Part shown: in pieces, positions 1 through 9,322 of the stretch
Layout: each line of letters opens with the position of its first letter
Numbering within the stretch: position 1 is the first letter of the stretch
Assembly (NCBI RefSeq): GCF_002483205.1
Contig: NZ_DLHM01000007.1
Location: forward strand, 682,001-746,000
Origin: Flavihumibacter sp. UBA7668
GTDB lineage: Bacteria > Bacteroidota > Bacteroidia > Chitinophagales > Chitinophagaceae
DNA length: 64,000 nucleotides
Direction: 5' to 3'
Notes under the pieces: model-generated
Told to the model about the DNA's origin: nothing
Database searches by the model: none
Seen by the model: the letters and a program-made list of their open reading frames with translations, nothing else
Program-made: the position numbers and the translations under genes

Positions 1-2592
1 CTGGCGTAGCAATTCTGCATACAAAAGGGTTTGCAGCGCCGCTTTATTCCGATCGGCCCTATCCCGCATGAACAGGGTATCAACTGAACGAAATTCTTTT
101 TTATCACTACCGGTTTTATAATCTATAATCCGGTAAACCCCCTCTTTCTGATCAATCCGGTCGATATACCCGCCTAACCGGATCGTCCAGTTTTCACCAT
201 TCACTTCCACCGGAATGGGAAATGAAATTTTTAATTCCTGATCCACCAGGGTAAACGGTGCCCAGGCTTTATCCTGTTTCAAAATTTCTTTCAGGTAGGT
301 TCTCACCACTTCTTCCACCACTCTCAGGGTGCCTGTGTATTCTACCCGATGCGTACGATCCTTCGCCAGTTCATGACCAAGAGCTTCCTGTAAATACGGA
401 TCCACCTGACTCTGCAACCAGTCAAAATCATCCGGTTCAACCAATTTGCTGCTTTTCCTTTCTTCCAATCCACGGTAAAGAAATTCAATAGACCGGTGCA
501 ACAGGTTTCCCAAAACCCGGGGTGAAATTTCTTCTTCCAGTTCTTCCGGCTCCCGGATCGATTGCACCTGCTGAAAGTAAAATCGCAAACGACAATCAAG
601 GTAGGTATTAATTGCAGAGGGACTGAGCATCATTTTTTCGGATGCGTACTTCCGCATGGTTTTCATCACAGCCTCCTCTTTTTCTATTACGATAGGTGGC
701 TTGGCTTGGGGTACAACCTGTAAATGAACCGTTTTTTTTAGTAGCGGAATATCTGTTTCATATTCCAACTGCGTGAGAAACCTGCTTTGTTCTGCCAGTC
801 CTTTTTCATCCACGGTGGAATTATATAAACAGGTCATTTTTTCAGATCGCTGCAACAAGCGGTAAAATACATAAGCGAAAATAGCATCCTGGTTTTCCAG
901 CACACTTAATCCATAAGCCCTTCGCACACTATCCGGAATAAAAGTAGGCGCTGCTGCTTTTTTAGGTAAGATCCCTTCGTTTACATTGAGCAGTATAATG
1001 TTTTTGAAATCCAGCGCCCGGCTTTCCAGCAATCCCATTATTTGTAAGCCTTTCAACGGTTCTCCTTCCAGAGGAACCGATTGTGACCGCATCACTTGCA
1101 ACATGATTTCACCAACGAAAGAAATACTTAATTCCTCCTGAAAACTTCGTAAAAGATCGTCCAGTCTGTTTAGTTGAAGTTGGGCCGCCAGAATAAGCTG
1201 GGTATCCAGTTCCGTACTTCTTTCCAATTCAGGTACTGCTGCCTGCATTTCCAAAACTTCCCGTACCATGGAAATCAGATCCAGCGGATGCTGGACCAGT
1301 TCCATTGCCTTTTTTAAGCGGATATCCTGGAGCTTTGCCCAGGCAGCAGCAGGAATACTCACCAGCGATTTTTGTTGTATCTCTTCGGCTAATTCTTTCG
1401 CTTCCGATACTTTATATAAATAGGGATGCTGTACCAATTGCAGTAAAGGTCGAAAATACACGGAGCGACCTTTGTTTTGCAACAGCGATTCCTGCACATG
1501 TACCATTGTTTGGATCAACGAATAGAGAGGTGATTGCAATAGCCCATAACCCATCGTGATATTCACCTGTTGAATCCATTCGGGCAGGGCATGCAAAACA
1601 GGTAATAACTGATTTTCATCTGCGAGTAAAACCGCCGTTTGCTCCGGTTCTTCGAGTAGGGAGGGGATTTCTTTTAATAAAGCCGGAAGCATACGTACCT
1701 GGGCTGCATTTCCTTCAGCTGCAATCAACTGGATCGGCCGGTCTTTTCTTCGAATACTATTTTCTATTGGAAGCTGGTTTCTGAATAAACCCAGATTGCG
1801 GCGAAGAAAACGACCGGCTTCCTGTAATTCATCTTCTATATAATGTATGTCCGTATCAAAATAAAAGAGGGCCCTTCCTTCTTCCTGCCATTTTTGTAAT
1901 ACCTGCAGTTCCGCCCGGTTTAATGCATTGAATCCAACAAATACCAGTTTTTTCCACTTGTTGGGAAAATCATCCGTATCAAAATCTCCTGCAACCAGAC
2001 TCCTGTAAATCATGCCTGTTGTAATCAATCCACGTTGCCTGAGTTTTTCACGAAACAACTCAAATACTGCCGGCAGGTTTTTCCATAATTGCAGAAAACG
2101 TTCTTTCTGCTGACTCAGTTTTTGCACGGAAAAATTCTTCCAGAAATTCTGCAGATAGTTTAATTGCTCCTCTGTCAGATAATCCAATCCCTGATCAATG
2201 GCTGCCAATTCTGCCAAATTGCTGTATAAGTCCTTTATTGAAACTACATTGGATTCCAGCTCTGTAAAATCATTGAGCAGGATTTCGCCTAATGGATAAA
2301 ATCGTTCATAGGGAACCACCTGAACAAATTCTTTCTCCAACACCTCCCGGTAGGATTCATACAATAAAAATGAACAAAGCAGCCGATCAGCCGGTAAACC
2401 CTGAGTGGACTCCTGTATGAATTCATGAATGGTAAAAATATCCGGACTCCAGATAGGAGTATCCAGCTGTTTACCAAGGTGCTGGCGAAAATATGTAGCC
2501 GGACGTTTATTCGGAAATATAATCGCACAATCTGCAATGGAGGATCCGAATTGCCGGAATAAATGGGTAGCTACTGATTCAAGAAAACTCAT
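1..2592 (-). CDS. PD-(D/E)XK nuclease family protein, AddB-like (3' end cut by window)
   Basis: Minus-strand frame open from an ATG at 2592 to the window edge, about 864 residues, with no stop seen. The N-terminus (MSFLESVATHLFRQFG, then FPNKRPATYFRQHL) resembles the inactivated helicase half of AddB/RexB proteins. Near residues 800-840 there is a PD-(D/E)XK nuclease core: GGYIDRID, then RIIDYKTG, then a Q and Y in QTLLYAELL. It starts 16 bp after the stop of the AddA-like helicase, so both are probably co-transcribed and form a double-strand-break end-processing helicase-nuclease feeding RecA. I did not see the four-cysteine Fe-S signature of Bacillus AddB, but the C-terminus is missing here. 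The nuclease call is firm; the AddB assignment rests on partner and layout. Confidence 0.85.
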   Translation of the reverse strand, partial: MSFLESVATHLFRQFGSSIADCAIIFPNKRPATYFRQHLGKQLDTPIWSPDIFTIHEFIQESTQGLPADRLLCSFLLYESYREVLEKEFVQVVPYERFYPLGEILLNDFTELESNVVSIKDLYSNLAELAAIDQGLDYLTEEQLNYLQNFWKNFSVQKLSQQKERFLQLWKNLPAVFELFREKLRQRGLITTGMIYRSLVAGDFDTDDFPNKWKKLVFVGFNALNRAELQVLQKWQEEGRALFYFDTDIHYIEDELQEAGRFLRRNLGLFRNQLPIENSIRRKDRPIQLIAAEGNAAQVRMLPALLKEIPSLLEEPEQTAVLLADENQLLPVLHALPEWIQQVNITMGYGLLQSPLYSLIQTMVHVQESLLQNKGRSVYFRPLLQLVQHPYLYKVSEAKELAEEIQQKSLVSIPAAAWAKLQDIRLKKAMELVQHPLDLISMVREVLEMQAAVPELERSTELDTQLILAAQLQLNRLDDLLRSFQEELSISFVGEIMLQVMRSQSVPLEGEPLKGLQIMGLLESRALDFKNIILLNVNEGILPKKAAAPTFIPDSVRRAYGLSVLENQDAIFAYVFYRLLQRSEKMTCLYNSTVDEKGLAEQSRFLTQLEYETDIPLLKKTVHLQVVPQAKPPIVIEKEEAVMKTMRKYASEKMMLSPSAINTYLDCRLRFYFQQVQSIREPEELEEEISPRVLGNLLHRSIEFLYRGLEERKSSKLVEPDDFDWLQSQVDPYLQEALGHELAKDRTHRVEYTGTLRVVEEVVRTYLKEILKQDKAWAPFTLVDQELKISFPIPVEVNGENWTIRLGGYIDRIDQKEGVYRIIDYKTGSDKKEFRSVDTLFMRDRADRNKAALQTLLYAELLRQ

Positions 2593-2608
2593 TTTAATTC
2601 ATTACACG

Positions 2609-5600
2609 TTATCCAAATAAATTTCCCTGATGATTGGCTAAGGCAGTTAATGGAACCAGCGACTGGTTATAGCCGTAATAAATAAATGCCTGTATGGATG
2701 GATAACCCATTTGCTGCAACAATTCCTTATACTGTTTTAATTGCTTTCCATGCGAAGCTGCAGTTTCCTGGGTAAACTTAAAATCCAACAGAATCGTTTC
2801 TTTTTCTCCAACAAGAATTTTATCCGGTCTTCTGATTGAACCACCGGGTAATAAAATAGCTTTTTCATTCAGGGTTGTATAATCTCCGCTAAACCAGGTG
2901 AACAATTGGGGATGTTGCAATGCTTTCAACACAAACTCTTTAACCTGCTCCCATTGTTGCGTAATTAAAAGTCCTTCCAGTTGCATTCGTTGCAGGCAGT
3001 TGTCTAATTCAGATGGTCCACTGATCCGTGACAATGCCAGGTGCGCCAATTGTCCAATTTTCTGTTGGTCAGAATAGGCAGATTGAAGAATCTGCTCCGC
3101 TTTACCAGGTTCTCTCAATGCCATAACATGATGAGCAGAATTGGAAACCAGGGGAATTTCTAACTCATCTTCTCTGTTTTTAATAGAGCTATCCGGTTTC
3201 AGATTTCCTTCGATTATAAATGAATGCTGTTGCTGAACTCCCTGATACAGCAGGTCTGCAATGGTGGACATGCCTTTTGCTTCTGTTGATTTTGACGGCA
3301 GGGGTGCCATCAGATAGATTCCCTGACGAGCTCTGGTTAATGCAACATATAGAAGATTCAATGCATCCATCCTGCTCATCAGCATTTCTTCAAAATAGTC
3401 GTAGGCAAATTCCGTTTTTCCAAGTGATGATTGAATATCCACCGGTAATACTTCCAATCCGGAACCATCGTTTTGCCAATCGCACCACAATAATCCTTTA
3501 TCCGATTTTAGTTTCCAGTCTGCATAAGGTAATAACACCACATCAAAAGCAAGTCCCTTTGATTTATGTATGGTCATAACCTGGATGGCATTTTCTCCGC
3601 CGGCAAGAGGAAGTGCCTTGTTTTTTCCTTCTTCCTGCCACCAGGTAATAAAATCCCGGATGGATGGTTTCCCTTTGCTGCTGAAGGAGTTTACCAGATC
3701 ACGAAAAGCCAGCACATAGGCTTGTTCGTTCGCCCATTCATCCAACTGGAATTGTTGGATGATGGTTTCTGTTGCTTCGTACAGGGATAACTGTAAGAGC
3801 TGGTTTTTCTCTTTGGAAAAGGCTGCTGGCAACAGATCCAGCTGATGATTGATTTCCTTTCTGTAGAGAATGGGTTGATTGATTTCCATACCCAGGCGCA
3901 TTGCATTAGCCTGGATCAATTCAACACGGGCGATATCATCTTTTTCATTCAGCAGAAAACGAAATGCTGCAATAATCAGCTGAATGGCTGGTGAGGCACT
4001 GATCAGCAAAGCATCAGAAGAGATCAGGTTATATTCCCGGGCACGGGCAGCCGAACTTTGTTTATATTCCAGCAGCAGGCTGATTACCCTGCGGGCATCT
4101 GCATTATTGCGGGTTAAAATAGTAAGCTGGCTGGGCTTTAGTTTTTTATCTACCAGCAATTCATCAATCAATTCACATATGCGGGCTTCTGCGGCTGGCT
4201 TCCAGGAAGAGGGAGAGCGGGCGTCTTCTTTTTCATAGAAACACACTTCAACTGCCCCACCTTCTTCACAGTTCGGTGGTTTTTGCTGAACTGCATCTTT
4301 ATAGGCATCTTCTATTATGGTGAAGTACTGATTTCCATGCAGTCTTTGTAATATTTTTTCATCGCTTACTTCACTCATTTCAAGTGAAAAATCCTGCTGC
4401 AATAAATTCGGCAGGGTACTAAAGAGCGAATTATTAAAATCAATAATGGCAGCTTTGCTCCGATAGTTTTCCTGCAGGCTGGCTTCGTATACCAGTTGTT
4501 TTCCGATATCCTGCTTAACCTGGTGTTGCAGTAATCGCCAATCTCCATTTCTCCAGCGATAGATAGATTGTTTTACATCGCCCACTACCAGATTAAATGC
4601 TCCAACTGATACCGATTGTTCTACCAATGGTTTAAAATTCTCCCATTGAAAGCGGCTGGTATCCTGGAATTCATCCAATAAAAAATGCTGATACCGGTTT
4701 CCAATTTTTTCATAAATAAAAGGCGCTTCATTGTCTTTTACCAGTTCACGAAGCAATTGTTGTGTATCAGAAATCAGCAACACATTATTATCGCGCCGGT
4801 ATTCACTTAACTGTTCTGCGAGTATGCGAAGCAGGCTCAGGTTATTAAGTTTACGAAGTACGGCAATTGCTGTTTGATAAGACAATTCCTTTTCATTATA
4901 ATAGTCCAGTGCTTTTCCCAGTAACTCATTTATCGCAGGATAGATACCTTCAACATTCGCTTTACTTTCTGCTGAGGCTTTTGCGGCCGTCCAGTTTTGC
5001 AGATTGTCGCGGGCTTCCAAAACAGTTTTGGTGGCTGTATAATCCTTTCGTTGAATTTTATTGAAATAGTTGATGAATCCTTTTTCTCCCCTTGAAAAAT
5101 CAGACAGCGCAATTCCGGAATTTTTCAATAATTCAGTTGCTTTCTGTCCATATAAAAGCATGGTTGCTTCAACTGATTTCTGTGTGGATTGCAGAGTCTT
5201 TTTTAATTCCTCGAAAACACGCGAAGGATCTTCCAGCTGGCGCATGTTTTGTTCAAACCGATAAAATCTTTCCTGAAATATTTCTCCTGCAAGAGATAGT
5301 AATTCAGATCGGAAATCCCAGTTTTGTCCGGCTTCAATTCTGTCTATGGCGATTGTTTTTACCCAATTCAATAATTCCTGATTGGTTTCCAACAATTCAA
5401 AAAGTCGGTCAGCCAGTTCCTCTTTTACAATATCCTGATTGAGTTGTAATTCGAATCCGGCATCCAGTCCGATTTCAAATGCAAAGGAGCGAATAACCTG
5501 CTGAACAAAACTATCGATGGTGTTGACAGAGAATTTCGCATAATCGTGCAGGATAGTCCGATAAACAGCATCTGCAGCAAGCTGAAGTGTTGCCGGATCC

Positions 5601-5851
5601 TGCAATGTTGGAATTCTTTCCTGAATAATACGGGCATAGGGGGTGGCACTTCCGAGGGCAATCTTTTTTAGTTCTCCCAGGATCCGCTCTTTCATCTCCT
5701 CTGTGGCCTTATTGGTAAAGGTTACAGCCAGGATTTCTCTGTACTTATGCGGATATTCAAAAAGAAGACACAGGTATTCTGATGCCAGTAAAAAAGTTTT
5801 ACCGGAGCCGGCGGAAGCCCTATAAATATGCAGGGGTTCAGTATGCAACAT
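2609..5851 (-). CDS. addA: UvrD/Rep-family helicase with C-terminal nuclease domain, AddA-like
   Basis: A 1080-residue superfamily 1 helicase. Walker A is ASAGSGKT (residues 12-19), motif II LLDEFQDT near 390, motif III GDVKQSIYRWR near 422, QENYRS shortly after, motif V MTIHKSKG near 760 and motif VI LYVALTRAR near 835. A C-terminal RecB-type nuclease core follows at about 1005-1025 (RRPDKIL, then ILLDFKF). This arrangement matches AddA, the motor and one of the two nuclease subunits of the AddAB recombination complex. The next gene on the same strand is the nuclease partner. An ATG at 5851 is preceded by a TAAGTTTG -7 element at 5871-5878. Divergent from dgt. Function is confident from motifs; the gene symbol is by analogy, since Bacteroidota copies are diverged. 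Confidence 0.88.
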   Translation of the reverse strand: MLHTEPLHIYRASAGSGKTFLLASEYLCLLFEYPHKYREILAVTFTNKATEEMKERILGELKKIALGSATPYARIIQERIPTLQDPATLQLAADAVYRTILHDYAKFSVNTIDSFVQQVIRSFAFEIGLDAGFELQLNQDIVKEELADRLFELLETNQELLNWVKTIAIDRIEAGQNWDFRSELLSLAGEIFQERFYRFEQNMRQLEDPSRVFEELKKTLQSTQKSVEATMLLYGQKATELLKNSGIALSDFSRGEKGFINYFNKIQRKDYTATKTVLEARDNLQNWTAAKASAESKANVEGIYPAINELLGKALDYYNEKELSYQTAIAVLRKLNNLSLLRILAEQLSEYRRDNNVLLISDTQQLLRELVKDNEAPFIYEKIGNRYQHFLLDEFQDTSRFQWENFKPLVEQSVSVGAFNLVVGDVKQSIYRWRNGDWRLLQHQVKQDIGKQLVYEASLQENYRSKAAIIDFNNSLFSTLPNLLQQDFSLEMSEVSDEKILQRLHGNQYFTIIEDAYKDAVQQKPPNCEEGGAVEVCFYEKEDARSPSSWKPAAEARICELIDELLVDKKLKPSQLTILTRNNADARRVISLLLEYKQSSAARAREYNLISSDALLISASPAIQLIIAAFRFLLNEKDDIARVELIQANAMRLGMEINQPILYRKEINHQLDLLPAAFSKEKNQLLQLSLYEATETIIQQFQLDEWANEQAYVLAFRDLVNSFSSKGKPSIRDFITWWQEEGKNKALPLAGGENAIQVMTIHKSKGLAFDVVLLPYADWKLKSDKGLLWCDWQNDGSGLEVLPVDIQSSLGKTEFAYDYFEEMLMSRMDALNLLYVALTRARQGIYLMAPLPSKSTEAKGMSTIADLLYQGVQQQHSFIIEGNLKPDSSIKNREDELEIPLVSNSAHHVMALREPGKAEQILQSAYSDQQKIGQLAHLALSRISGPSELDNCLQRMQLEGLLITQQWEQVKEFVLKALQHPQLFTWFSGDYTTLNEKAILLPGGSIRRPDKILVGEKETILLDFKFTQETAASHGKQLKQYKELLQQMGYPSIQAFIYYGYNQSLVPLTALANHQGNLFG

Positions 5852-5870
5852 GAGCGGGGAATAATCTAAT

Positions 5871-5878
5871 CAAACTTA
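5871..5878 (-). promoter_or_regulatory. -7 promoter element of the addA-addB operon
   Basis: On the minus strand this reads TAAGTTTG, an exact match to the Bacteroidota TAnnTTTG element, 20 bp upstream of the addA start codon. No clear TTTG at -33 was seen. Confidence 0.5.
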
Positions 5879-5934
5879 TTGATTAAATGGCAGGCAGAAA
5901 ATTGGAGCAGCTATTTATTTGGTGAATCCGTATT

Positions 5935-5942
5935 TACCTTTG
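5935..5942 (+). promoter_or_regulatory. -7 promoter element of dgt
   Basis: TACCTTTG matches TAnnTTTG and ends 4 bp before the ATG at 5947, so the transcript would be nearly or fully leaderless. A TTTG lies at 5918-5921 but the spacing is short for a canonical -33 element. Confidence 0.45.
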
Positions 5943-5946
5943 ACGG

Positions 5947-7317
5947 ATGATGAACTGGAATACATGCTTTTCAAATGCGCGATTTGGGCAGGAGTATAAA
6001 TCTGATCAGCCAAGAACGGCTTATGAGCGGGATTTTGATCGATTGATCTTTTCGGCAGCTTTTCGTCGCTTACAGGATAAAACCCAGGTATTTCCATTAC
6101 CCGGACCGATTCTTGTTCATAATCGGCTCACGCATTCGCTGGAAGTGGCCAGTGTAGGCCGTTCGCTGGGAAAATTGGTGGGACAGCGGCTGGCAGATCT
6201 GGTGGAGGTGGAGACTTCACGTGAATTTTATCGTTCTGAATTATCAAGTGTAATTGCGGCAGCCTGTCTGGCGCATGATATTGGAAATCCATCCTTTGGT
6301 CATTCGGGTGAATCGGCCATTTCTGCTTATTTTTCTGAATCGGCAGATGAACTGATAAATGGTAAAGCGCTAAGAACCCATTTCAGTGCGGCAGAGTGGC
6401 AGGATCTTACAAAGTTTGAAGGCAATGCCAATTCCTTTCGGATTCTGACACATCATTATGCGAACCGGCAGCAGGGTGGATATCAATTAACCTACAGCAC
6501 ATTGGCGGCGATTGCAAAATACCCCTGTGAATCAATCGCAGGTGATGGGTCAGCAGTACATCGTAAAAAATATGGTTTCTTTCAGTCAGAAAAAGAGAGT
6601 TTCAAAAAACTGGCAACTGCGCTGGGCATGGAAGCGGAGCAGGAGAATCCCCTTTCTTTCCGGCGGCATCCATTTGTATATTTGGTTGAAGCGGCCGATG
6701 ATATTTGTTACCGGGTAATTGACTGGGAAGATGCACATCGCTTAGGTATTTTGGATAGTACAACTGCTGTGGGGGCTTTGCTTAATTTAGTAAAGGCCGG
6801 CAGAGGTAACAGGATGGAACGGATCCATGCAACACTGGAAACTTTGAAAGAAGATGCTCGTGAGCAACTCGCCTTTTTAAGGGCGATGTGTATCAATCAG
6901 CTGGTGCAGGCATCCGTAGAAATTTTTATACAAAATGAATCCGACATACTAACCGGAACCTATAACCGATCTTTGCTTGATGACGTAGAACCCGCTATGG
7001 CATTGGCTTTGAGGGAAATCAACAAGATAACGGTGAAGCGTATCTACAACCATGAATCCGTTGTAAAAATAGAGCTGGCCGGGTATGAAGTAATGCATTC
7101 TTTATTAAGTCATTTTATTCCTGCTGTTTTAAATGACAAACCAAGTCACCGGGAGAAAAAGGTATTACAACTTCTTCCGGACCAGTACCGGGAGGAGGGA
7201 AGTGCTGCCTATGGAAAAGCCTTAAACGTAGTGGATTTTATTGCCGGCATGACCGATTCCTATGCAATGGAGTTGTATAAGAATTTGCGTGGAATCAGTT
7301 TACCTACGCACAGTTGA
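5947..7317 (+). CDS. dgt: dGTP triphosphohydrolase (HD superfamily)
   Basis: A 456-residue dGTPase that hydrolyses dGTP to deoxyguanosine and triphosphate and so controls dNTP pools. The HD metal site is visible as HNRLTHSLEVASVGRSLG (about 58-75) and AHDIGNPSFGHSGE (about 110-123). The N-terminal motif ERDFDRLIFSAAFRRLQDKTQVFPL is the usual family opening and the C-terminal part carries the typical SYAMELYKNLRG ending. There are two in-frame ATGs at 5947 and 5950; either could be used, and the promoter element ends just before them. It is divergent from the AddAB-like genes. Length and motifs agree with the family throughout; no damage seen. Confidence 0.93.
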   Translation: MMNWNTCFSNARFGQEYKSDQPRTAYERDFDRLIFSAAFRRLQDKTQVFPLPGPILVHNRLTHSLEVASVGRSLGKLVGQRLADLVEVETSREFYRSELSSVIAAACLAHDIGNPSFGHSGESAISAYFSESADELINGKALRTHFSAAEWQDLTKFEGNANSFRILTHHYANRQQGGYQLTYSTLAAIAKYPCESIAGDGSAVHRKKYGFFQSEKESFKKLATALGMEAEQENPLSFRRHPFVYLVEAADDICYRVIDWEDAHRLGILDSTTAVGALLNLVKAGRGNRMERIHATLETLKEDAREQLAFLRAMCINQLVQASVEIFIQNESDILTGTYNRSLLDDVEPAMALALREINKITVKRIYNHESVVKIELAGYEVMHSLLSHFIPAVLNDKPSHREKKVLQLLPDQYREEGSAAYGKALNVVDFIAGMTDSYAMELYKNLRGISLPTHS

Positions 7318-7529
7318 GGGGGCAGGAGGGAGAGGGGAAGGCGTTTTTCCTAGTCTGTCTCGTCCTAATATAGCTATACAGGTTAAAGAATACATCCTAA
7401 ATAAGGTTATCAAGAACTTCTGTAACACCTTATTCTCACTAGATGGAAATGTTTTAAAATAGGTCAGCCGCCTGAATCTGCAGGAAGGTTAATTTTTATT
7501 AATTAATTGATTATCAATATATTATAAAA
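7318..7529. other. Convergent intergenic gap with purine-rich start
   Basis: The 212-bp space between the converging dgt and serine hydrolase genes opens with a G/A-rich tract at 7316-7345 directly after the dgt stop (gggggcaggagggagaggg). The rest is AT-rich, ending in TAATTAATTGATTATC around 7500. I found no convincing terminator or coding frame. Confidence 0.5.
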
Positions 7530-8429
7530 TTATTTACTTTCTTTCCCTCCTCCTCTCTCCCTTCCACCATACTCTTCCCAGAGCAAGCGGGCCAGTTGTC
7601 GGGCCAATACCCATCCTGCGTTATTGGGTTCCCAGCTCGTATCTTTTTGATTTTTAGTAATTATGGAAAATATATAGGGACCATTGGGGGCCATTACCAA
7701 TAAGGTTTCGCTGCGGGAGGCATCTACTGCACCATTTTTTGAAGCAATAAAAACAGTTGGTGGATGTACGGAGATGGCTTCTTCATCCCAGAAATTACGA
7801 CCCATTATTCTCAACATTTGTGCGGAGGCTTCTTTACTCACCAGTTTACCCTGGTACATAAGTTCCATCAGCCTGACCATTTCCTTTGGAGTTGTTTGAC
7901 CCCATCCGTATAATTGCTGATTTTCTTTCCTTCCTGGCGTTCTTGAGTTTACTCTTGTATGAAGAAAACCCATACTATCAAGAAGGGTATTGATTTGAGT
8001 TCCTGTTCCGGCCAGTGATTGTAACCAGAGACTGGCGGTATTATCACTGGTGGTCATCATCAGCATGATGACTTTGGCAAGCTGGATGGTTTCTCCATCT
8101 TTGAAAGAGCCAAGAATATCTTCCCCTTCATACAGAAGTGAATCGCGATAAACCAGCGGTTGGTGGTAACTCAATTCCTTTTGCTCCAGTTTATTCATGA
8201 TACCAATTAAGATAGGTACCTTAATCATACTGGCTGTTGGAAAAATGGAATCTGCCTGATAGGACGCTATTTTACCAGATGGCAGGTGTTTTACATAGAT
8301 CCCAACATCTCCCTCAAATCCCGCCGTCAGCTGGCGCAGCCTGGCCTCCAGTACTTTATCAGTTTTTTGAGCTACAGAAGATATTGATAAACAAACGAAT
8401 AAGAATAAATTTAAGAGCTTATTCAGCAT
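7530..8429 (-). CDS. Secreted serine hydrolase, class A beta-lactamase fold
   Basis: A 299-residue exported protein with a signal peptide (residues 1-21, cleavage probably after SSVA). Active-site landmarks of the penicillin-recognising serine hydrolases are present: SMIK (S67, K70) and SDN (128-130). The third box reads KNG where class A beta-lactamases usually have KTG or KSG, so true beta-lactamase activity is uncertain. The last dozen residues (YGGRERGGGKESK) are low-complexity and encoded by a purine-rich tract, unlike the conserved body. It lies 33 bp downstream of nadD on the same strand. The biological substrate cannot be read from sequence; a beta-lactam or a peptidoglycan-related ester/amide are both possible. 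Confidence 0.82.
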   Translation of the reverse strand: MLNKLLNLFLFVCLSISSVAQKTDKVLEARLRQLTAGFEGDVGIYVKHLPSGKIASYQADSIFPTASMIKVPILIGIMNKLEQKELSYHQPLVYRDSLLYEGEDILGSFKDGETIQLAKVIMLMMTTSDNTASLWLQSLAGTGTQINTLLDSMGFLHTRVNSRTPGRKENQQLYGWGQTTPKEMVRLMELMYQGKLVSKEASAQMLRIMGRNFWDEEAISVHPPTVFIASKNGAVDASRSETLLVMAPNGPYIFSIITKNQKDTSWEPNNAGWVLARQLARLLWEEYGGRERGGGKESK

Positions 8430-8462
8430 ATGTATGATTTTTTATCGGGGTTTGGCAGGATG

Positions 8463-9032
8463 CTATCTGTAATAGCCATTCTTCTCGATTTCTTCCCGAA
8501 CCGGTTCCGGAACAAGGTAATGTATATCTTTCCCGCTTTTAATCTGCTCTCTTATAAAGGTGGCTGAAATATCGAGGAGAGGGGCTTTTACCTCTGTGAG
8601 TTTCACTGGCAGTTGACTAATAACTGGAAATCCTGGTCGCGGATAAACATACAATTCATACCGTTCTACGAGGGTTGCTGCATTTTTCCATTTATGCAGG
8701 TTCTGAAGGCCATCGCTACCCATCACCAGACAGAATTGATGTTGTGGAAATTTTTCTTCCAGGTAAGCCAGGGTATCAATGGTATAGGAAGGCCGGGGCA
8801 AATGAAATTCTATATCTGTCACCTTTAATCTGTCAATTCCCTGAACAGCGAGTTTCGCCAAATGCAGGCGGTGGTATTCATTTAATAAACCATTGGACGG
8901 CTTGAATGGATTCTGAGGAGATATAACCAGCCAAACCTGTTGAAGATCAGTCTGATAGGCTATCTGGTGGGCAATAATGCAATGCCCGGTATGAATTGGA
9001 TTAAAAGAACCAAAATACAAACCTATTTTCAT
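8463..9032 (-). CDS. nadD: Nicotinate-nucleotide adenylyltransferase
   Basis: NadD joins nicotinate mononucleotide and ATP to give deamido-NAD in de novo and salvage NAD synthesis. The 189-residue protein opens with GLYFGSFNPIHTGHCIIA, the nucleotidyltransferase (T/H)xGH signature, and carries ISATFIR near residue 150, equivalent to the ISSTxIR motif. It starts at an ATG 7 bp after the feoA stop and is followed by the serine hydrolase, suggesting one transcript. Another NAD gene, nadA, and a nicotinamide riboside salvage pair occur elsewhere in this window, so NAD synthesis is dispersed. Length and motifs are typical. Confidence 0.94.
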   Translation of the reverse strand: MKIGLYFGSFNPIHTGHCIIAHQIAYQTDLQQVWLVISPQNPFKPSNGLLNEYHRLHLAKLAVQGIDRLKVTDIEFHLPRPSYTIDTLAYLEEKFPQHQFCLVMGSDGLQNLHKWKNAATLVERYELYVYPRPGFPVISQLPVKLTEVKAPLLDISATFIREQIKSGKDIHYLVPEPVREEIEKNGYYR

Positions 9033-9039
9033 GTCCCAC

Positions 9040-9297
9040 TTATACTAGTTCTTCCACAAAAATATTGCGCGCCTCATCCAGGCGGAGGCTGAGGTTATAT
9101 CCTGAAACAGTTATAGCGATCGGATCCCCCAGTGGAGCAATTTGTTCTACCCTTATTTTTTCACCTGGTACACATCCCATTTCCATCAGCTTTAAGAATA
9201 TTTCATTATTCTCAAAGCTTTTTATTACGACCGTACGGCCGATTCCTATATCAGATAATCGTTTCATGCTAACTTCACCAAAACTATGACCGCCCAT
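9040..9297 (-). CDS. feoA: FeoA-domain protein
   Basis: An 85-residue SH3-like protein of the FeoA family. Recognisable stretches are LMEMGCVPGEKIRVEQIAPLGDP and YNLSLRLDEARNIFVEEL. FeoA assists the FeoB ferrous iron transporter at the inner membrane. No feoB is adjacent: the gene is followed by nadD after 7 bp. Two starts are possible, ATG 9297 (used here) and ATG 9267, which gives MKRLSDIG, the more usual beginning of the family. It is divergent from ybeY with only 25 bp between. Family membership is clear; a direct role in iron uptake is inferred. Confidence 0.85.
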   Translation of the reverse strand: MGGHSFGEVSMKRLSDIGIGRTVVIKSFENNEIFLKLMEMGCVPGEKIRVEQIAPLGDPIAITVSGYNLSLRLDEARNIFVEELV

Positions 9298-9322
9298 TCA
9301 ATTTATTTTACGAATTAAGGAA

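Noticed and set aside
258..599. Short open frames on both strands near the left edge
   Set aside because: They lie inside the long AddB-like frame, which has clear nuclease motifs; they are shadows.
6205..6222. TTCACGTGAA inside dgt as a third parS
   Set aside because: Only the central ten bases match; the outer bases differ and the codons encode conserved dgt sequence.
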